Shown here: positions 33,133 through 44,507 of the stretch, one piece after another
Layout: every line of letters begins with the position of its first letter
How positions within the stretch are numbered: the stretch's first letter is position 1
Assembly (NCBI GenBank): GCA_009602725.1
Contig: WELB01000219.1
Location: 48,342-94,975 of the forward strand
DNA: 46,634 bases
Direction: 5' to 3'
DNA from: Spirogloea muscicola
Taxonomy: Eukaryota > Streptophyta > Zygnematophyceae > Spirogloeales > Spirogloeaceae
Program-made: the position numbers and the translations under genes
The notes under the pieces: model-generated
What the model was told of the DNA's origin: nothing
The model's input: only the letters and a program-made list of their open reading frames with translations
The model's database searches: none

Positions 33133-33711
33133 GAAAGGGAAGGCCAGCCCAAAGAAATGGACAAGGTCTGAAGGAGCCGGAGTGCGGAAGGACTAGGACT
33201 ACGACATCAGCCAGGGAATGCTCAGTCAGCCTCGCTAGCTTTTGGGGGACACTTTTATTGCGGACATTTGAACTTGAATTGAAACGGCGCCACAACTGGT
33301 ACAGCACGCGCGTGGTGGGGTGCGAAGAAGGGCGCCCGGCCCACCAAAAGGGCTCGTCCAGGGGCAGCCCCCCAAAAACGTAGAAAAGTAGGCGCCCCCG
33401 CCTTGGCGTCGCCGATCGCCACGTGGCGAGCTACTTCCCGGGCAGCTAGGTGCTCAGCCTCCTCCAGCTCGTGCTGCACTTGGTTCCAGGATCAGCAGCT
33501 CTTCCACCCCGCCTGTCCTCCCGCCACAGCCGCGCCCGCCTCCGGCCAGCTTGCTACAGCCGCCTCGGCGCGTTTCGTGGGCTGCGCACTCCTGCGCCCT
33601 GCGCAAGACCCCGCGACGCGCAGGCCGCTCCGCGTACTGCCGGCAGCAGCAGCTTAGTGCCTCAGCTCTGCCGCACTGAGCCTCGACACGGCGCTCTTCC
33701 TTTGGCCCTAG

Positions 33712-33717
33712 TATAAG
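33712..33717 (+). promoter_or_regulatory. TATA-like box upstream of the cyclin gene
   Basis: TATAAG about 95 bp before the cyclin start codon, at a plausible distance for a core promoter. No experimental support. Confidence 0.3.
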
Positions 33718-33810
33718 AGCTACTCCGCTACGCTGATCGTGTGTACCCGGCAGCTGCTCTAGCAGCTGCTGGCGGGCTGCCACCGAGCGAGTAGCATCAC
33801 AGCTGATAAG

Positions 33811-36758
33811 ATGGTGACTACCAGGCGACGAAGCTTCCAAGATGTGCCCGCTGCGCCAGTGGCGCCCAAGGCGAAGAGGAGGCGGCAAGCCAGGTACCTG
33901 CGTTGCAGCAAACATGTTGTATAATGACCATTGCAATGCTTGTTATATCTTGCTAGGTGCAGATTGATAGGTGCACTTAAGTTGGCCCCGAGGACAACCA
34001 TTGACCAACGCTCTGATGAACATCTGATGCAGAACAAATACATCTTCATGGCAAGGTTCCTCGGATGAGTCCAGTTGCTTGACATCCCCAACTCAGTCAA
34101 GGTCAGAATCAATTGCTTGCTTGATAAGCTGCAAGTCTTAATTGCTGCTCTTGACAGCAGGATAGGATATCCACCAGTGATGCCCTGATGCAGTATTGCA
34201 TAGTCTCCGTTGCCTAAGTTCAAATTTAAGTTCATGTTTCAGGCTGTTAGATCCACAGCATTTGATGCAACGCTGACAGATTGTGTCTCCCTGTGGCAGG
34301 TCACAGAAGTCAGGCTGCCACTCATCTGATAATGCGTCGCAGGTGACATTCACAAATGCACACACGGTGCAAGACCTACTCTAGCTAGTCTGGCGAGGAT
34401 AATCTGTCGGTCATCAGCACGCTACATTGCATCGCCGCCTCCGTCTGTACTGTTTTCAAGTTACTTGCTGCTTCAGTCCATGTCATTTATGACATCTTAG
34501 TCATCTTGTTTATCATGTGCAGGAAGTTTGTCCTTGGCAAGAGACATCTGTTGCTGCGCATTCTCGAGCAGAGGAGCAGGCCCCACGAAGGACCATCCAG
34601 GATCTCAACGATAATGGCTGTGCAGACCGATTGCACAGCACGAGCAGCACTCACCTGGCCTCAAGTTCTTCAGACATGCTTCCAGCTCAGCAAGACAAGG
34701 TTGGCATCACTGCCATCTGCAGAAGGCGGTGCCAAGCCTTTCGATCCGCAGAGGACTTCTACATTGAAGCAGCCGTGACGGCACAAGCGCATGTCAGCAA
34801 GAGGGCGTACTCTGAAGGGCCGGATGGACTTCCAGGAGCACATACCTTGCGCACACAACAGAGCGCTAATGAAGGACTGAGTGGCCAAGACAGACCAGCT
34901 GAAGAAATGCTTCTTGCATCAGAAGAGTCTGCCTCGTCTGTCTCCATTATCCTTGACAATATGGAAGACTTTGAAGCGCTAGCCTGTCCTGGAGCTGCCG
35001 AAGTAGTGGAGGGAGCTCTATCCTCAGAAGACATTGGCAATGTCAAGAAGCTTGGAACTGCTGTTGAGGACCTTATAGTACCACTTAGCAATGTGACTGT
35101 CACCACTGCAGTCAGTGGCAGTCACATTGGTAAAGATCCACTTCTAGCCTCTGAATATGTGGAGGACATGTATACCTCATGCAAAGACAGAGAGGTAAGT
35201 CGCAGACAGTATTTACATTTCATATGCAACCTGTGATTGTGGAGGCACTCCTCCTGGACACATCCTCAAGTTTCCACTTTATCTGTGATTGCAGGGTCAA
35301 TCAAGGTTGCCTCATGATTATCTGAAGAGACATGGACAACGCCCAGAAATAAACGAGCGGATGCGAGCAATTCTCATTGATTGGCTGATTGAGGTGATTA
35401 AGTGATCCAGATTTTGCTCAAAATGCAAATGTAAGCCTTTGCACTTTCTCTGCATCTGCAAAATTACTTCTCAGTGCTGCTATGCATATGAGCTAATTTC
35501 AGCTCACTGTGCATTTGGAGCAGGTGCACCTACGACTGGAAATGATGCCCGAAACATTGTACCTTACAGTGCAAATTCTTGACCGTTACCTTGCCAAGGA
35601 GGTTGTCCATCGCAGTAACCTTCAACTTGCTGGAGTTACAGCATTACTGGTTGCGTCGAAATACGAGGAGGTCAACCCCTGCTCGGTACATTCAAATTGT
35701 TCCTCGATTGTGCTCCATATTCTAGGACTGCAACAAATGCCCTCTCTTCATACTGATTGAGGAAGTGCTGTGAGCAAGATGCAAGATCTGTTGGACTGGA
35801 TGCTATCTTGTATACTCTTCTCAGTGCTGTTCAATGTACAGGTCGCAGAACTGGTTGACATCACATCTGGCGCTTGTGGAAAGGATGATCTCCTTGCTTC
35901 TGTAAGCAACTTCCTGACTTGACCATAGGCTGTATATGTCCTGAATTTACATATTCACGCTATCTGTCAGAGAGTGCAGGTGATAATGAGGGCTGGCCCA
36001 AAGTTAGAGAAAGCTTCTTCGGTACTGACCTTCAATATCCTTTGGTGCTCGCAGGAAGTGAAGATGCTGAATGCTTTGGAGTTTGCACTTGGTGTACCAA
36101 CTGTGTATACGTTCTTGCAGCACTACCTGCTTCGCTCGGCCGCTGACAGTCTGGTCAGCACTGCCAGCATTTACTAGTCAAGTCAGCAAGCTCTCAGCCT
36201 TGCAATCTACCAGACATCTTGCCAGTCCGCAGAGACAAAAGCAATTTATTTACTGAAAATTCGACTTTTTCTTGCAGGTTGCAACAGTCAGCACCTACAT
36301 GGTGGACCTTACACTGCAACAGTACTCTATGCTGCACTTTTCACCTTCATGTGTGGCTGCCGCTGCTCTCCACAACGCCCACGTCCTTGTCAAGCAGACA
36401 TCAGACTGGAGATCTGGGGTTGCCACCTGGACCGGCTATACAGATGCCACCCTCCGGTACTTTATTCACAAACACTTAACTGCTGTAGTCAAATTTGCTG
36501 CTGTTATTGCCGGCCCCGCATGCCTCTTGCACATGCTGTTGAATTTCAAGTCTGTAACTCACATCAACCTTGTTTTCGATGTTCTTCAGACCTTGTGCAG
36601 AGCAAATGCTGGACTTGCAGCATGGTGCAAGCAATGGGAGTCTGGTAGCTGTTTACAGGAAATACTGCCTCCCTCAGAACCTTCACGTTGCTCATCTGGC
36701 ATGCCCTATGTCAGAGGAGATTACATCTTCCCTTACAGCTCATCAATATAGAACATGA
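33811..36758 (+). CDS. CYCB: B-type mitotic cyclin
   Basis: Activating partner of CDK1-type kinases at G2/M. Exons: 33811-33893 ([19 protein letters not shown], basic N-terminus), possibly one at about 33956-34063, then 34523-35194, 35295-35393, 35524-35685, 35842-35901, 36055-36153, 36278-36456, 36590-36758; from 34523 on all phases close. The cyclin box begins [20 protein letters not shown], then [11 protein letters not shown], the hallmark [54 protein letters not shown] and [13 protein letters not shown]. The second fold has [29 protein letters not shown] and an end with [11 protein letters not shown]. The MRAIL-DWL/IEVH combination with HLRLE favours B over A type. RRTIQDLND (about 34590) is a possible but imperfect destruction box. 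The link between exon 1 and 34523 is uncertain. Converges with the MYND gene. Confidence 0.9.
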
Positions 36759-37332
36759 AGTTGAGCGCAGCTCGGGGCATCTGCCACCCAGCGCCTGCTG
36801 CCTCCACTTATAATTTTATCCTGGATGGCTGCCAAAGACCAAAGTGCCCCGCTTGGGTGGCCACCTAGAAGCCTCTGCTCTTATATGATGCATCAGTGGA
36901 GACATTTTGCAGGCATCAACATGCCTGTTAAGAGCAAGTAGTTGTCAGCCCGAAGCGCGTGACAATCTGGAGCTTGCCTCCCTGCAATAATTGCTCACTC
37001 GTTTCACTTGCACCTACTCTTTGAGCAGAGTATTGCATGTCTGCAGGTACCTTAATGTCTGCCTTCATTCCTGATACTCTTGAGCTCTGATTGCAGCACA
37101 TGCTAACGGGTTGGCAATGTGATACTAAACCCTAAAATTTGCAAGTGGCCGAACAGTCGAACTAAATTTGTCTAACGAGTAATGATCATTGCCAGCAAAT
37201 TGCCTTTGGCTTTTGACTGATTGAAAAGAGAGGACTTTGCCACCACAGCAGGGCAAACTTAGGGAGATGAAGCACAACCATATGCTGCAAAGTATGTGAT
37301 CCGCGTCCAAAGCAACCCTTGTCATGTCAATC

Positions 37333-40300
37333 TCAGGCGCCCAAGCATTCTGCGATCCTGCGCTGCGGAGCGCTCGTCTTTGACCAACCAAACATGAAGG
37401 CATTTGAGAACGCTGGCAGAAGAAAGTCGCTGCTGTGCTGGGGGTAAGGACAGCGGAAGGGGTTCACTTGCACCTGGCCAGCAGAGGAGATCATCAGGAA
37501 GCGTCAGCTAGCAACCTTGTCAACAGCGGCAGCTTGCAGATCGTTTGCAAGCGGCTGAATCCTAGTGACAGCTAAGGAGCAGCAGTGCAGAAGGGGTACT
37601 TGAAGGCCGACTACCTCCGCGTGCTGCAATTGCTGCAAGGGCTGCGTCATTAGGCAAAGTCCAGGGCAGAAACAAAGCGAATCTGGAGACACTAAGAGAG
37701 GAAGAGAGCATGCAGCAAGAGAGTGGACTGATGTATTAACTTGTACAAAAGGTTTGGCAAGTGGAGCAGCTGCGGCCATGGCACGTGCTGCTAGCAAGGC
37801 AGCCTCTTCGCAGTAGTCCGTGAAGACAGCAGCGCAGCCCGCCGACGAGAGCAGCTTCTGGCAAAGAAGAAAGCCCTTCCGTTATGTAGAGCACAAGGCA
37901 AGATCCACCAGGGGACCTCTCTTGCTATATCCAGTTCCTGATAGGAGCAGATCAGAAGGTACAGAATCGTGTCAAATCGTGGCACTCTGAGATGCTTGGA
38001 CAGACTTACAAGAGTGGGCTGCCATGTGGTGTAAGCAGCCAAGCCTGCATCGGGTGCCAGGACCAGATCGGGACAAGAATCCTGTGACCAGGCACATCAG
38101 GGCGTCTTGGTCAAATCCAAAGTCCACATGTTGTTACTCGCTCTCTTGCACAGATGTTGTGTCTGTATGCTACATTCTTGCAGGAGGGGCCCACCATTCA
38201 CATGCAACTGTATGTATGTTGCTGATGCCTGACAATACAGATTTGCTGCCGTGCTGTTATGGCATCCTACATGAGTCAGGACAGAGGTGGACTCTTGTGG
38301 CCTACAACATCAGCAGTACAGAGTTAGATATGCCTCAAACATTTCAAATTGGTATAGGTATGCCTTCAGGTATGCCTTCAGAGCAGTTGCACCGATGTCG
38401 TGGTACAAGCCTTTGTGGAATGTCAACTCCAGCAACGGCGTACAAATGCCTTGCTTGTGGAGTGCAGCTGCAGGCTCTATAAGCTCCTCATGCTGCCTTG
38501 AAGCCTCTGCCAACGGGCTCATATAGTTGCGAGGAAGATAGCAACGTCTCCCATGCCTGCCTATGATGTCGTCATGCAGGAAAAAAGGAGGCAGCTTCAG
38601 CTCCAATTTGAGGCCCATATGTCGTGAATAAGGCACTTTACCAACTGAGCTGAATGCGCTGATTAATACAAGGTCAATGCAACATGAAGTGCAAGGCTGC
38701 AAGCCAGATTTGAGCAGCTAGCACCTGCTCCTGCAAAGACCCCTCCTGTAAGATGGGACAGGAAAGAGAACCGGGTGTAACTACCAGGATGATGGAACAG
38801 CAGGCCCGACACAATGAATCTGGAGGCAGTCTATTGGCAGCAGAAGCAAGAGCTCCGTGAATACGTCCAATGTTTGGAGCTCCTTGTCCGCACCTGATAC
38901 ACAATGATGATTTGCCAATTGACATGCTTCCTCCCGGGCCAGCATGACAAAGGCAGCAACAGACTACCTCAAGCAAAGCCAGAAGCCATCAAGGAAGCAG
39001 GTTTCTGAAACTGCTGTGGCACCTGAGTCAGCAAAAAAATGCAGGCCATGCTTTGTATAGGCCCTCACCAATGAGGTGGACAACCACGAGCTCCCGCCGC
39101 GTGAAAGGCGTTGTGATTGAAGACAAGTTGAGGGCATGATACACAGTCAGCGGCTGGCAACACACGTCCCACCAGAAACACTAATCAGACCCTCGATGAC
39201 AGGTCAAGACTTGTTAGATGCTGCAGCAGTGACTGGACGGACATGAGCAACATTTTGCAAAAGAGGCTGCAGCAGACTGCACTCTGTCGCGGCACAGTCC
39301 TTGAGCTTGAGCGACCAGCTCCAGAAGGCCAGCGCGTGAGCTCACCAGGTGCAAGAGGAGGGCAGCAGGTGAGTCCAGCGGCAGGCCACTCCATGCATAG
39401 TAGTCTTGCCAGGTCGCCAATTGGTGGGCTGGTGCGTCAGCTGTGGTAGCTGCGGCAAGCGAGAGGAGCCTTCAAGGAGGACCGAATGAAGAAATACATG
39501 CTGCCCACACAGCACCGAACAGGCGCTGACACAGAGATTGCTGAGGAAGTATGCTTGAGGGAGACGGGCTCATAATTGACAATGAAAGCTTTTGACGTGC
39601 AATGAATTAATCGATGCTGACGGCCTTGAGGGGAGGGCAGGAGAATGCTAAAGAATTTGCAGCGCAAGCTCTGAGCAGCGCAGTAATCAGTACCTGTTCA
39701 TTGGCTCACCTCGCCTGGACATCTTGAATACAGACAGCCGCCAGTCTTCAAGTCCCCTAACCAGCAGCGCAGGAACCACGGATTCTCAGCAAAGAACGAT
39801 CTGGATCTGGCCATCTCATACTTTCTTCATACCGGTCTTCTGCCATCCTGCCAATCATTTGCCAAACTCCTTGGGGCTGCATTGTTGTCCTTAGTTGCTG
39901 CTTTGAGGTACTTCATGCTAATCCTGGCGCAATAAGACTGACGCAGCCGGAGCAAGAGGCAAGTCTTCACCCTCCCAAGGGGCCAGGCGCAGTGGCACTA
40001 CCCGGAGGCCAGAAGTGGGGCGGAGCCGGGCCTTGGCAGCCACACAGCGCCGACCAGAGGTCGCGGCCGTGCAAGCCCCGGCGGTCCAGGAACGCGCAGA
40101 GCGTCGGCTTCCCAATGCGCGCCTGCAAAGAAAGGCTTTAGAGTTTGGGGTTTGAGGTTTAGGGTTTCTACCTAGGGTTATAGGTTGTTGAATTGTAGAG
40201 GTTAGGATGTAGGGCTTGGGGATTGGGTTTAGGGTAACAGGGACTGGGCAAGCTAAGGCAAGAGCTCTGAGGCCGAGCAATGGCTTGAGGCAAGCAAGGA

Positions 40301-40773
40301 GAGCTGGCCCAGCTGCGCACGGCCTGTGCCGCCTCGGGAGCCCAGGTGAAGGGCAGGTCGAGGAGCTCCGGCGCGCGCCGCATCTGGCCCGCCATGCGCT
40401 CGCACGCCTCCCCGTGCTCCAGGCCCCAGTGCAGCGCCTGCCAAGCGTTCCCGCCAGTGCCACGAAGCTCCCGTCAGTGGCGGCCGCTGCGCATGGCGAC
40501 GAGGCGGCAAAGGCGTCCCCAACGGCGTCGCGCATTGGGGATCGGGCCTCCATGCGCGCGTCTAGCGGCGCGCGAGAGTGGGGCGACGCGCCGCGCCTGA
40601 TGAGCTGCGGTGCAGTAGACGACGGCGCCGCAGCCACCGCAGGGCGCCGAGGCGAGGCCGCCGCAGAGCTGGCACTCGTGGCTTTGCGCCTCCTCGCCGC
40701 CGCCGTCGCCGTTTCCCTCGTCGGCGGCGCCGGCGGCGGCCGCCTCCCGCTCGCCCGGCGCCGCTCGGGCCAT
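37333..40773 (-). CDS. MYND zinc-finger protein with MSS51-type C-terminal domain
   Basis: Exon 1 (40597-40773) carries an Ala/Gly-rich leader then the MYND finger HECQLCGGLASAPCGGCGAV and VYCTAAHQ, completed in exon 2 (40321-40437) by ALHWGLEHGEAC. Zinc ligands follow the CxxC...CxxC...YC..HQ...H...C pattern. Exon 2 continues LLDLPFTWAPEAAQA. Exon 3 (40002-40122): KPTLCAFLDRRGLHGRDLWS. Later blocks fit the MSS51 C-terminal family: DYYAWSGLPLDSPAALLLH (about 39346-39410), ELVVVHLIG (about 39070-39100), LELTFHKGLYHDI (about 38390-38450), CPDLVLAPDAGLAAYTTWQP (38010-38081), SAGCAAVFTDYCEEAA (37747-37857) and the last exon 37333-37473 (VNPFRCPYPQ; LPAFSNAFMFGW). Function unknown in algae; MYND fingers usually bind proline-rich partners. 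Exons between 38450 and 40000 are only partly resolved. Intron 1 needs a GC donor; intron 2 contains telomere-like repeats. Confidence 0.85.
40136..40245. repeat. degenerate telomere-type (TTTAGGG) repeats inside an intron
   Basis: Plus strand: GTTTGGGGTTTGAGGTTTAG, GGTTTCTACCTAGGGTTATA, and later GGGTTTAGGGTAACAGG. Units of 6-8 bp related to TTTAGGG, scattered over about 110 bp. It lies in intron 2 of the MYND gene. Isolated AAACCCTAAA/TTTAGGG-like words also occur near 3880, 31195, 37127 and 41885. Confidence 0.75.
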
Positions 40774-40839
40774 GGCGAGGCTGCTTGGGGGGGTGGAGTG
40801 GAGCGTACATGGAGTGGAGGAAGTAAGAACTCTTCCAGT

Positions 40840-41335
40840 AGAGGGCGATGGCTGTGGACGGCCAGCCCAAAAACTGAGAATGAAGTTCGAAGGGGCCAGA
40901 CGAGCGCTACAGCAAAGAGCGACTCGAGTGGCCACTGGGTGCTCAATTAAGAAGAAGGGCTCGCCCATTGAGAATATGGGCTGGAACAGCCAGCCCAAAA
41001 GAGAGAGAAGGCGCGCGGGGCGCATGAATTGAAAGGGAGGCCAATTCAAGCCAATACATTGTTCAGGCAGAGTCGAGTGCAGACTAAACAATGCTACATA
41101 ATACGGGAGCCCAGCCCAGCCCAAAAAAGAATGAACAGAGTACAAGAAGAGGGGGGGGAAAGCCAGGCGAAGCCCTAAGGCGAAGCAGCAGAAATGACAA
41201 GCACACAAGAAAAAACAAAGCAGCTACTAACCACTCAGTAACCCCTGCTAAGCAGGCGCAGGTCGGAGAGGCTATGCTCCTGGAAGTATGTCCCCTGGCC
41301 AGAGCCAGAGGCAGCAGCAAGGGCTCGGCCAGAAT
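40840..41335 (-). repeat. cluster of hairpin-family repeats, including an extended copy
   Basis: 40845-40885 and 40955-41000 (GCTCGCCCATTGAGAATATG, GGGCTGGAACAGCCAGCCCA) are core copies. 41000-41090 matches 30860-30960. 41100-41335 is the third extended copy, co-linear with 31920-32120 (GAATGAACAGAGTACAAG, CAAAGCAGCTACTAACCACT, CAGTAACCCCTGCTAAGCAG, CTCCTGGAAGTATGTCCCCT). Confidence 0.7.
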
Positions 41336-41529
41336 GCCCCCCTGTTGAGCAGCTGCACATCGGAGAAGCTAGTCTGACAGTTGACAAGCCCTTATGTCAC
41401 TAGCCTAAGCTTTTACCAGCTTCTGGTGCAAAGCATGAGCCAAGGGGGCGAGGGGCCGGTCCACGAAAGTACGGCAAAGGTCCAGGGTGAGCTCTTCCGA
41501 AGGGCGAGCACTTCCTCTTCAACCTTCGT

Positions 41530-41575
41530 CAATTTCTTTTGGGCTGGCTTTTCCAGCCCCTATTCTCATGATGTT
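41530..41575 (+). repeat. hairpin-family core copy
   Basis: TTTTGGGCTGGCTTTTCCAG then CCCCTATTCTCATG. It has the same stem as 20847-20875, but the GGGCGAGC box is lost. Confidence 0.65.
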
Positions 41576-41624
41576 GCTCACCCGCGGGTTTTGAAGTTCG
41601 TGTGGTTCCGTCATGTCTAGTTGT

Positions 41625-41760
41625 CTCGATGCCTAGCTAGTGTGTTTCCCTTCTTTTGGATTTTGTCCATTCTTTTTTGGCTGGCTTCTGCCAGCCCCTC
41701 TCTTCTATGGGCGAGCTCATCTTCTTCTATTCTCAATGGGCGAGCACTTTCTTCTTCTTT
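41625..41760 (+). repeat. 102-bp hairpin element (twin of 33031-33132) followed by a partial second copy
   Basis: 41625-41726 is the exact inverted twin of 33031-33132. Directly after it, 41727-41760 (CTATTCTCAATGGGCGAGCA, CTTTCTTC) repeats the last part of the family, so a second, truncated copy abuts the first. Confidence 0.85.
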
Positions 41761-42302
41761 TCCACAGCCGTTGCCCCCATTGGGTGTGCCACTTTCCAAA
41801 CGGGGCAAGGGGCCGAGAAGCGAGTCGGATCGCGGATGGACAAGGCTTACTCCGACGAGGCGCCGAGGCAAGAACAGGGTTTGGGGTTTTAAGGGGGGCC
41901 CCTAAAAGGATATGGAGAAGGGGGGAGGATTTGAAGGCACAGCGGGCCTCGTCAGCACGCGATCCTTGCCGGCAAGCCACGATGGCGCAGCGGACGGCCA
42001 GGAAATCTCCACCTGGACAATCCACCACGCGTCGGCCTTTAGGGCAGCCCCAGCTGCGCCTGGGAGGGGAAACCTCGGCAGGCTCGAAGGAAATTCCTCG
42101 GCGACGAAGAGTCGGCTTTCCTCGAAAGCCGGCACGCTGACGACGCCCCATTCACCCCCCATTGCCGCGGTTGCCGCCAGCGCCAGCGCCGGGCCTGCGC
42201 TTGGCGGGCGGCGGGCGCGCCCGCGGCCGCGCTAGTGGGCAGCGCGGCCCGAACCCTCCACTGCCGCCCCGCCGCAGAGCCGTCGGTGGACGAGGCGCGG
42301 CC
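41761..42302. other. no gene recognised; GC-rich leader region of the ML-domain gene
   Basis: Mostly GC-rich DNA with a GGGTTTGGGGTTTT stretch at about 41878. Contains open frames on both strands without family resemblance. The 3' part (about 42150-42302) is probably the promoter and 5' leader of the gene at 42303. Confidence 0.4.
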
Positions 42303-44018
42303 ATGGCGGCCGTGCGCGGCGGCGGCAGCGGCGGCGGCGCAGTACTGCCGCTTGCGGTGGCGGGGCTGCTGCTGCTTTTCCTGCTCCTCGCTTGCGGCGG
42401 GGCGGCGGAGACCATGCGATGGGAGGATTGCGGTGAGCACCTCCGACTCTTTCCCTCCCCTGGCCCCCTTTGGTTTACATGTACCCATGTCGCCAAACCA
42501 CCTACCACAAGGCATCAGCTGCTTGTGAATCCTGCGGAACACCTTCCGTCGGCCACTGCGCCCCGTTCACCCTATTGCTTACGCGCTGCATGACCGGCAG
42601 CTTAGCACCGGAATTGTGACCTCTATGAGGTTGTCCAGGCGCTACTAAGTTCGCCTAGCCCACCAACACGAGCTGCTTGTGTAGGATTGGTAGACGTTCA
42701 TCATGATTCGAAGAGCTGTCTGTTTGATAAGCTTCCCTCCTTCCCGTACCATTGATTGGCTAGCTGCTACAGCAACGTCTGCCTCTCTGGCAGGCGTTCT
42801 GCTTGCGCAGATAATATAGGTGCAAATTTGTATCGCTTCTGTTTGTCTGCTTGCAGCGTCAAAGCTGTCAATTTATGAGAATTCGTGGAGTTCTTGCCAC
42901 CCCAAATATTGCATGTATATATATGAAAAGTTGGGGATGTCTACTTATGAGCCAGCAGTGCTTTACTTTGTCGCTAATCATGTGTTTTCTGTTGTTGCAG
43001 GCAGTGTGGACGATGAGGTGACCCTGAAGGACGTGCAGATGAGTCCAGATCCTGCCGTGAGCGGCGAGAGCTTTACGTTCACCCTCCCTGCCACTGCTAG
43101 TGCGTACTCTTGCCCCTCGCATTTGTTGGCATGGTACTGTTTTTGACCCGCTCTCTTGATCAAGGCTGCCTGCACCTGGGCTAGCGGCCTTCAATTTTAA
43201 GGCTGAGCTAGGTCTGATAGTAACAAGTCTGGCATCGTCTAGGCACGGAAACTTTCTGATGCATTAGAATAGCAGAATTTCGCTAGCAGAGAGGAACTGG
43301 TGAGCATCTCATACAGATTTGCTGACACTGGTATGCCCATTTCTTGCTATTCAGATGTCCAGATTGATGGAGGCAAAGTATTTGTGAGCGTGTTTTATCG
43401 AGGCATACCTGTCCACATTGAGAGGGATAACCTTTGCGACAAGACCGATTGCCCACTTCCGGAGGGCGACTTTGTATTCAAAAATTCCCAGGCCCTTCCC
43501 AACATCACACCACCTGTGAGTCTCAAGCCCATGAGCTGAGGACACATTGAGAGCACACAGGAGCAACAACGAGCTGCCTCTACACTTGACACACACACCC
43601 TGTTGATTAAGGGTTGTGCTTCTTATCTTGACTGTACTTGAGCTAGACTCAGTCTTTGTGTATAAGTAACGGCTGGAGCTTCTTGGTTGTAGGAATCTGC
43701 TAACAAGTTGACGTGCTTGTTATTACACAGGGGCCGTACAAAGTAAAGCTTGTAGCCAAGGATCAGAATGATAGTCAGCTGTTCTGTGCCAACATTCAAT
43801 TTGACATTGTTAGATCAACAAGAAGCACTGCACTCACCATAGAGCAGCTTGAGAAGGAGCGTGCAGCCTGGCTGAAGGAGAGATCAAAGCAAGCCAGCGA
43901 CATGCTTCAAGATGCCCTTCGAGAGACTATGAATCAATTCGACCAGGACTCCCTTGACCACCTCCCATCGGCACACCCTGGACGTCGCTGGGGCGGCAAG
44001 CTTTTGCACCAGGATTGA
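42303..44018 (+). CDS. ML-domain (NPC2/MD-2-like) secreted lipid-binding protein with helical tail
   Basis: ML proteins are small secreted or lumenal beta-sandwich proteins that bind sterols or phospholipids. Exons 42303-42432, 43001-43099, 43355-43515, 43731-44018; phases close, 678 nt, 225 aa. The N-terminus is a signal peptide (VLPLAVAGLLLLFLLLACG) followed by a tryptophan and the first cysteine (MRWEDCG). The ML core: VTLKDVQMSPDPAVSGESFT, KVFVSVFYRGIPVHIERDNL, CDKTDCPLPEGDFVF, PNITPPGPYKVKLVAKDQND and FCANIQFDIV; the cysteine spacing and the CP-P-G-F motif are typical. About 70 residues then follow after the normal ML end, beginning LTIEQLEKERAAWLKERSKQ: charged, probably helical or coiled coil. 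This tail is in the same open exon; I saw no splice site that would remove it. Converges with the R-SNARE gene. Confidence 0.85.
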
Positions 44019-44507
44019 CCAGGCCTGCCTGTACCTTAGCAGTCTACAATTCACGATGCCGCCTTCTACATCTGAAAGCACAACATATGCAGATAGAGAC
44101 GTTTTGTCTCAATCGGCTGCTGAAGTTGTGCACATAGTTCAATGACTGGCAAGCTATTACTTGCCTGGCGTGTATTGCCTTGCTACTTGACAATCTGTGC
44201 TTTTGCACAGATGCATTTTGACCTTTCTCAACTTCTATTGCAACCTTAGTTTTGGCCTGGATGGCAAAACATGACATGACCAACAATTAGATCTGATCTG
44301 CTCAATCTCATCCGCCGTGATAGTGTCTGGCTGGAAGTCTGTGGTTTAAACGGTTGACTAAACGGCAGAGATTGATTGCTCAGCTGTCCAAGGGATACTT
44401 ACTAGCATGACGTGCGAATTCGTCCCTAAAGCTTGCTTGCTTATGTGCAGTAATGCACAGCCCTTAGAAGCAGCTATCATCACCGAGCTTGCTGGCCCAA
44501 TTTGAGC

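Noticed and set aside
33021-33383. 120-codon ORF over the 102-bp element
   Set aside because: It lies over repeat DNA with repeat-derived composition and no family resemblance.
39918-40946. 342-codon minus-strand open frame
   Set aside because: It reads through introns of the MYND gene in a different frame from the zinc finger; its Pro/Arg/Ala-rich composition is a GC effect.
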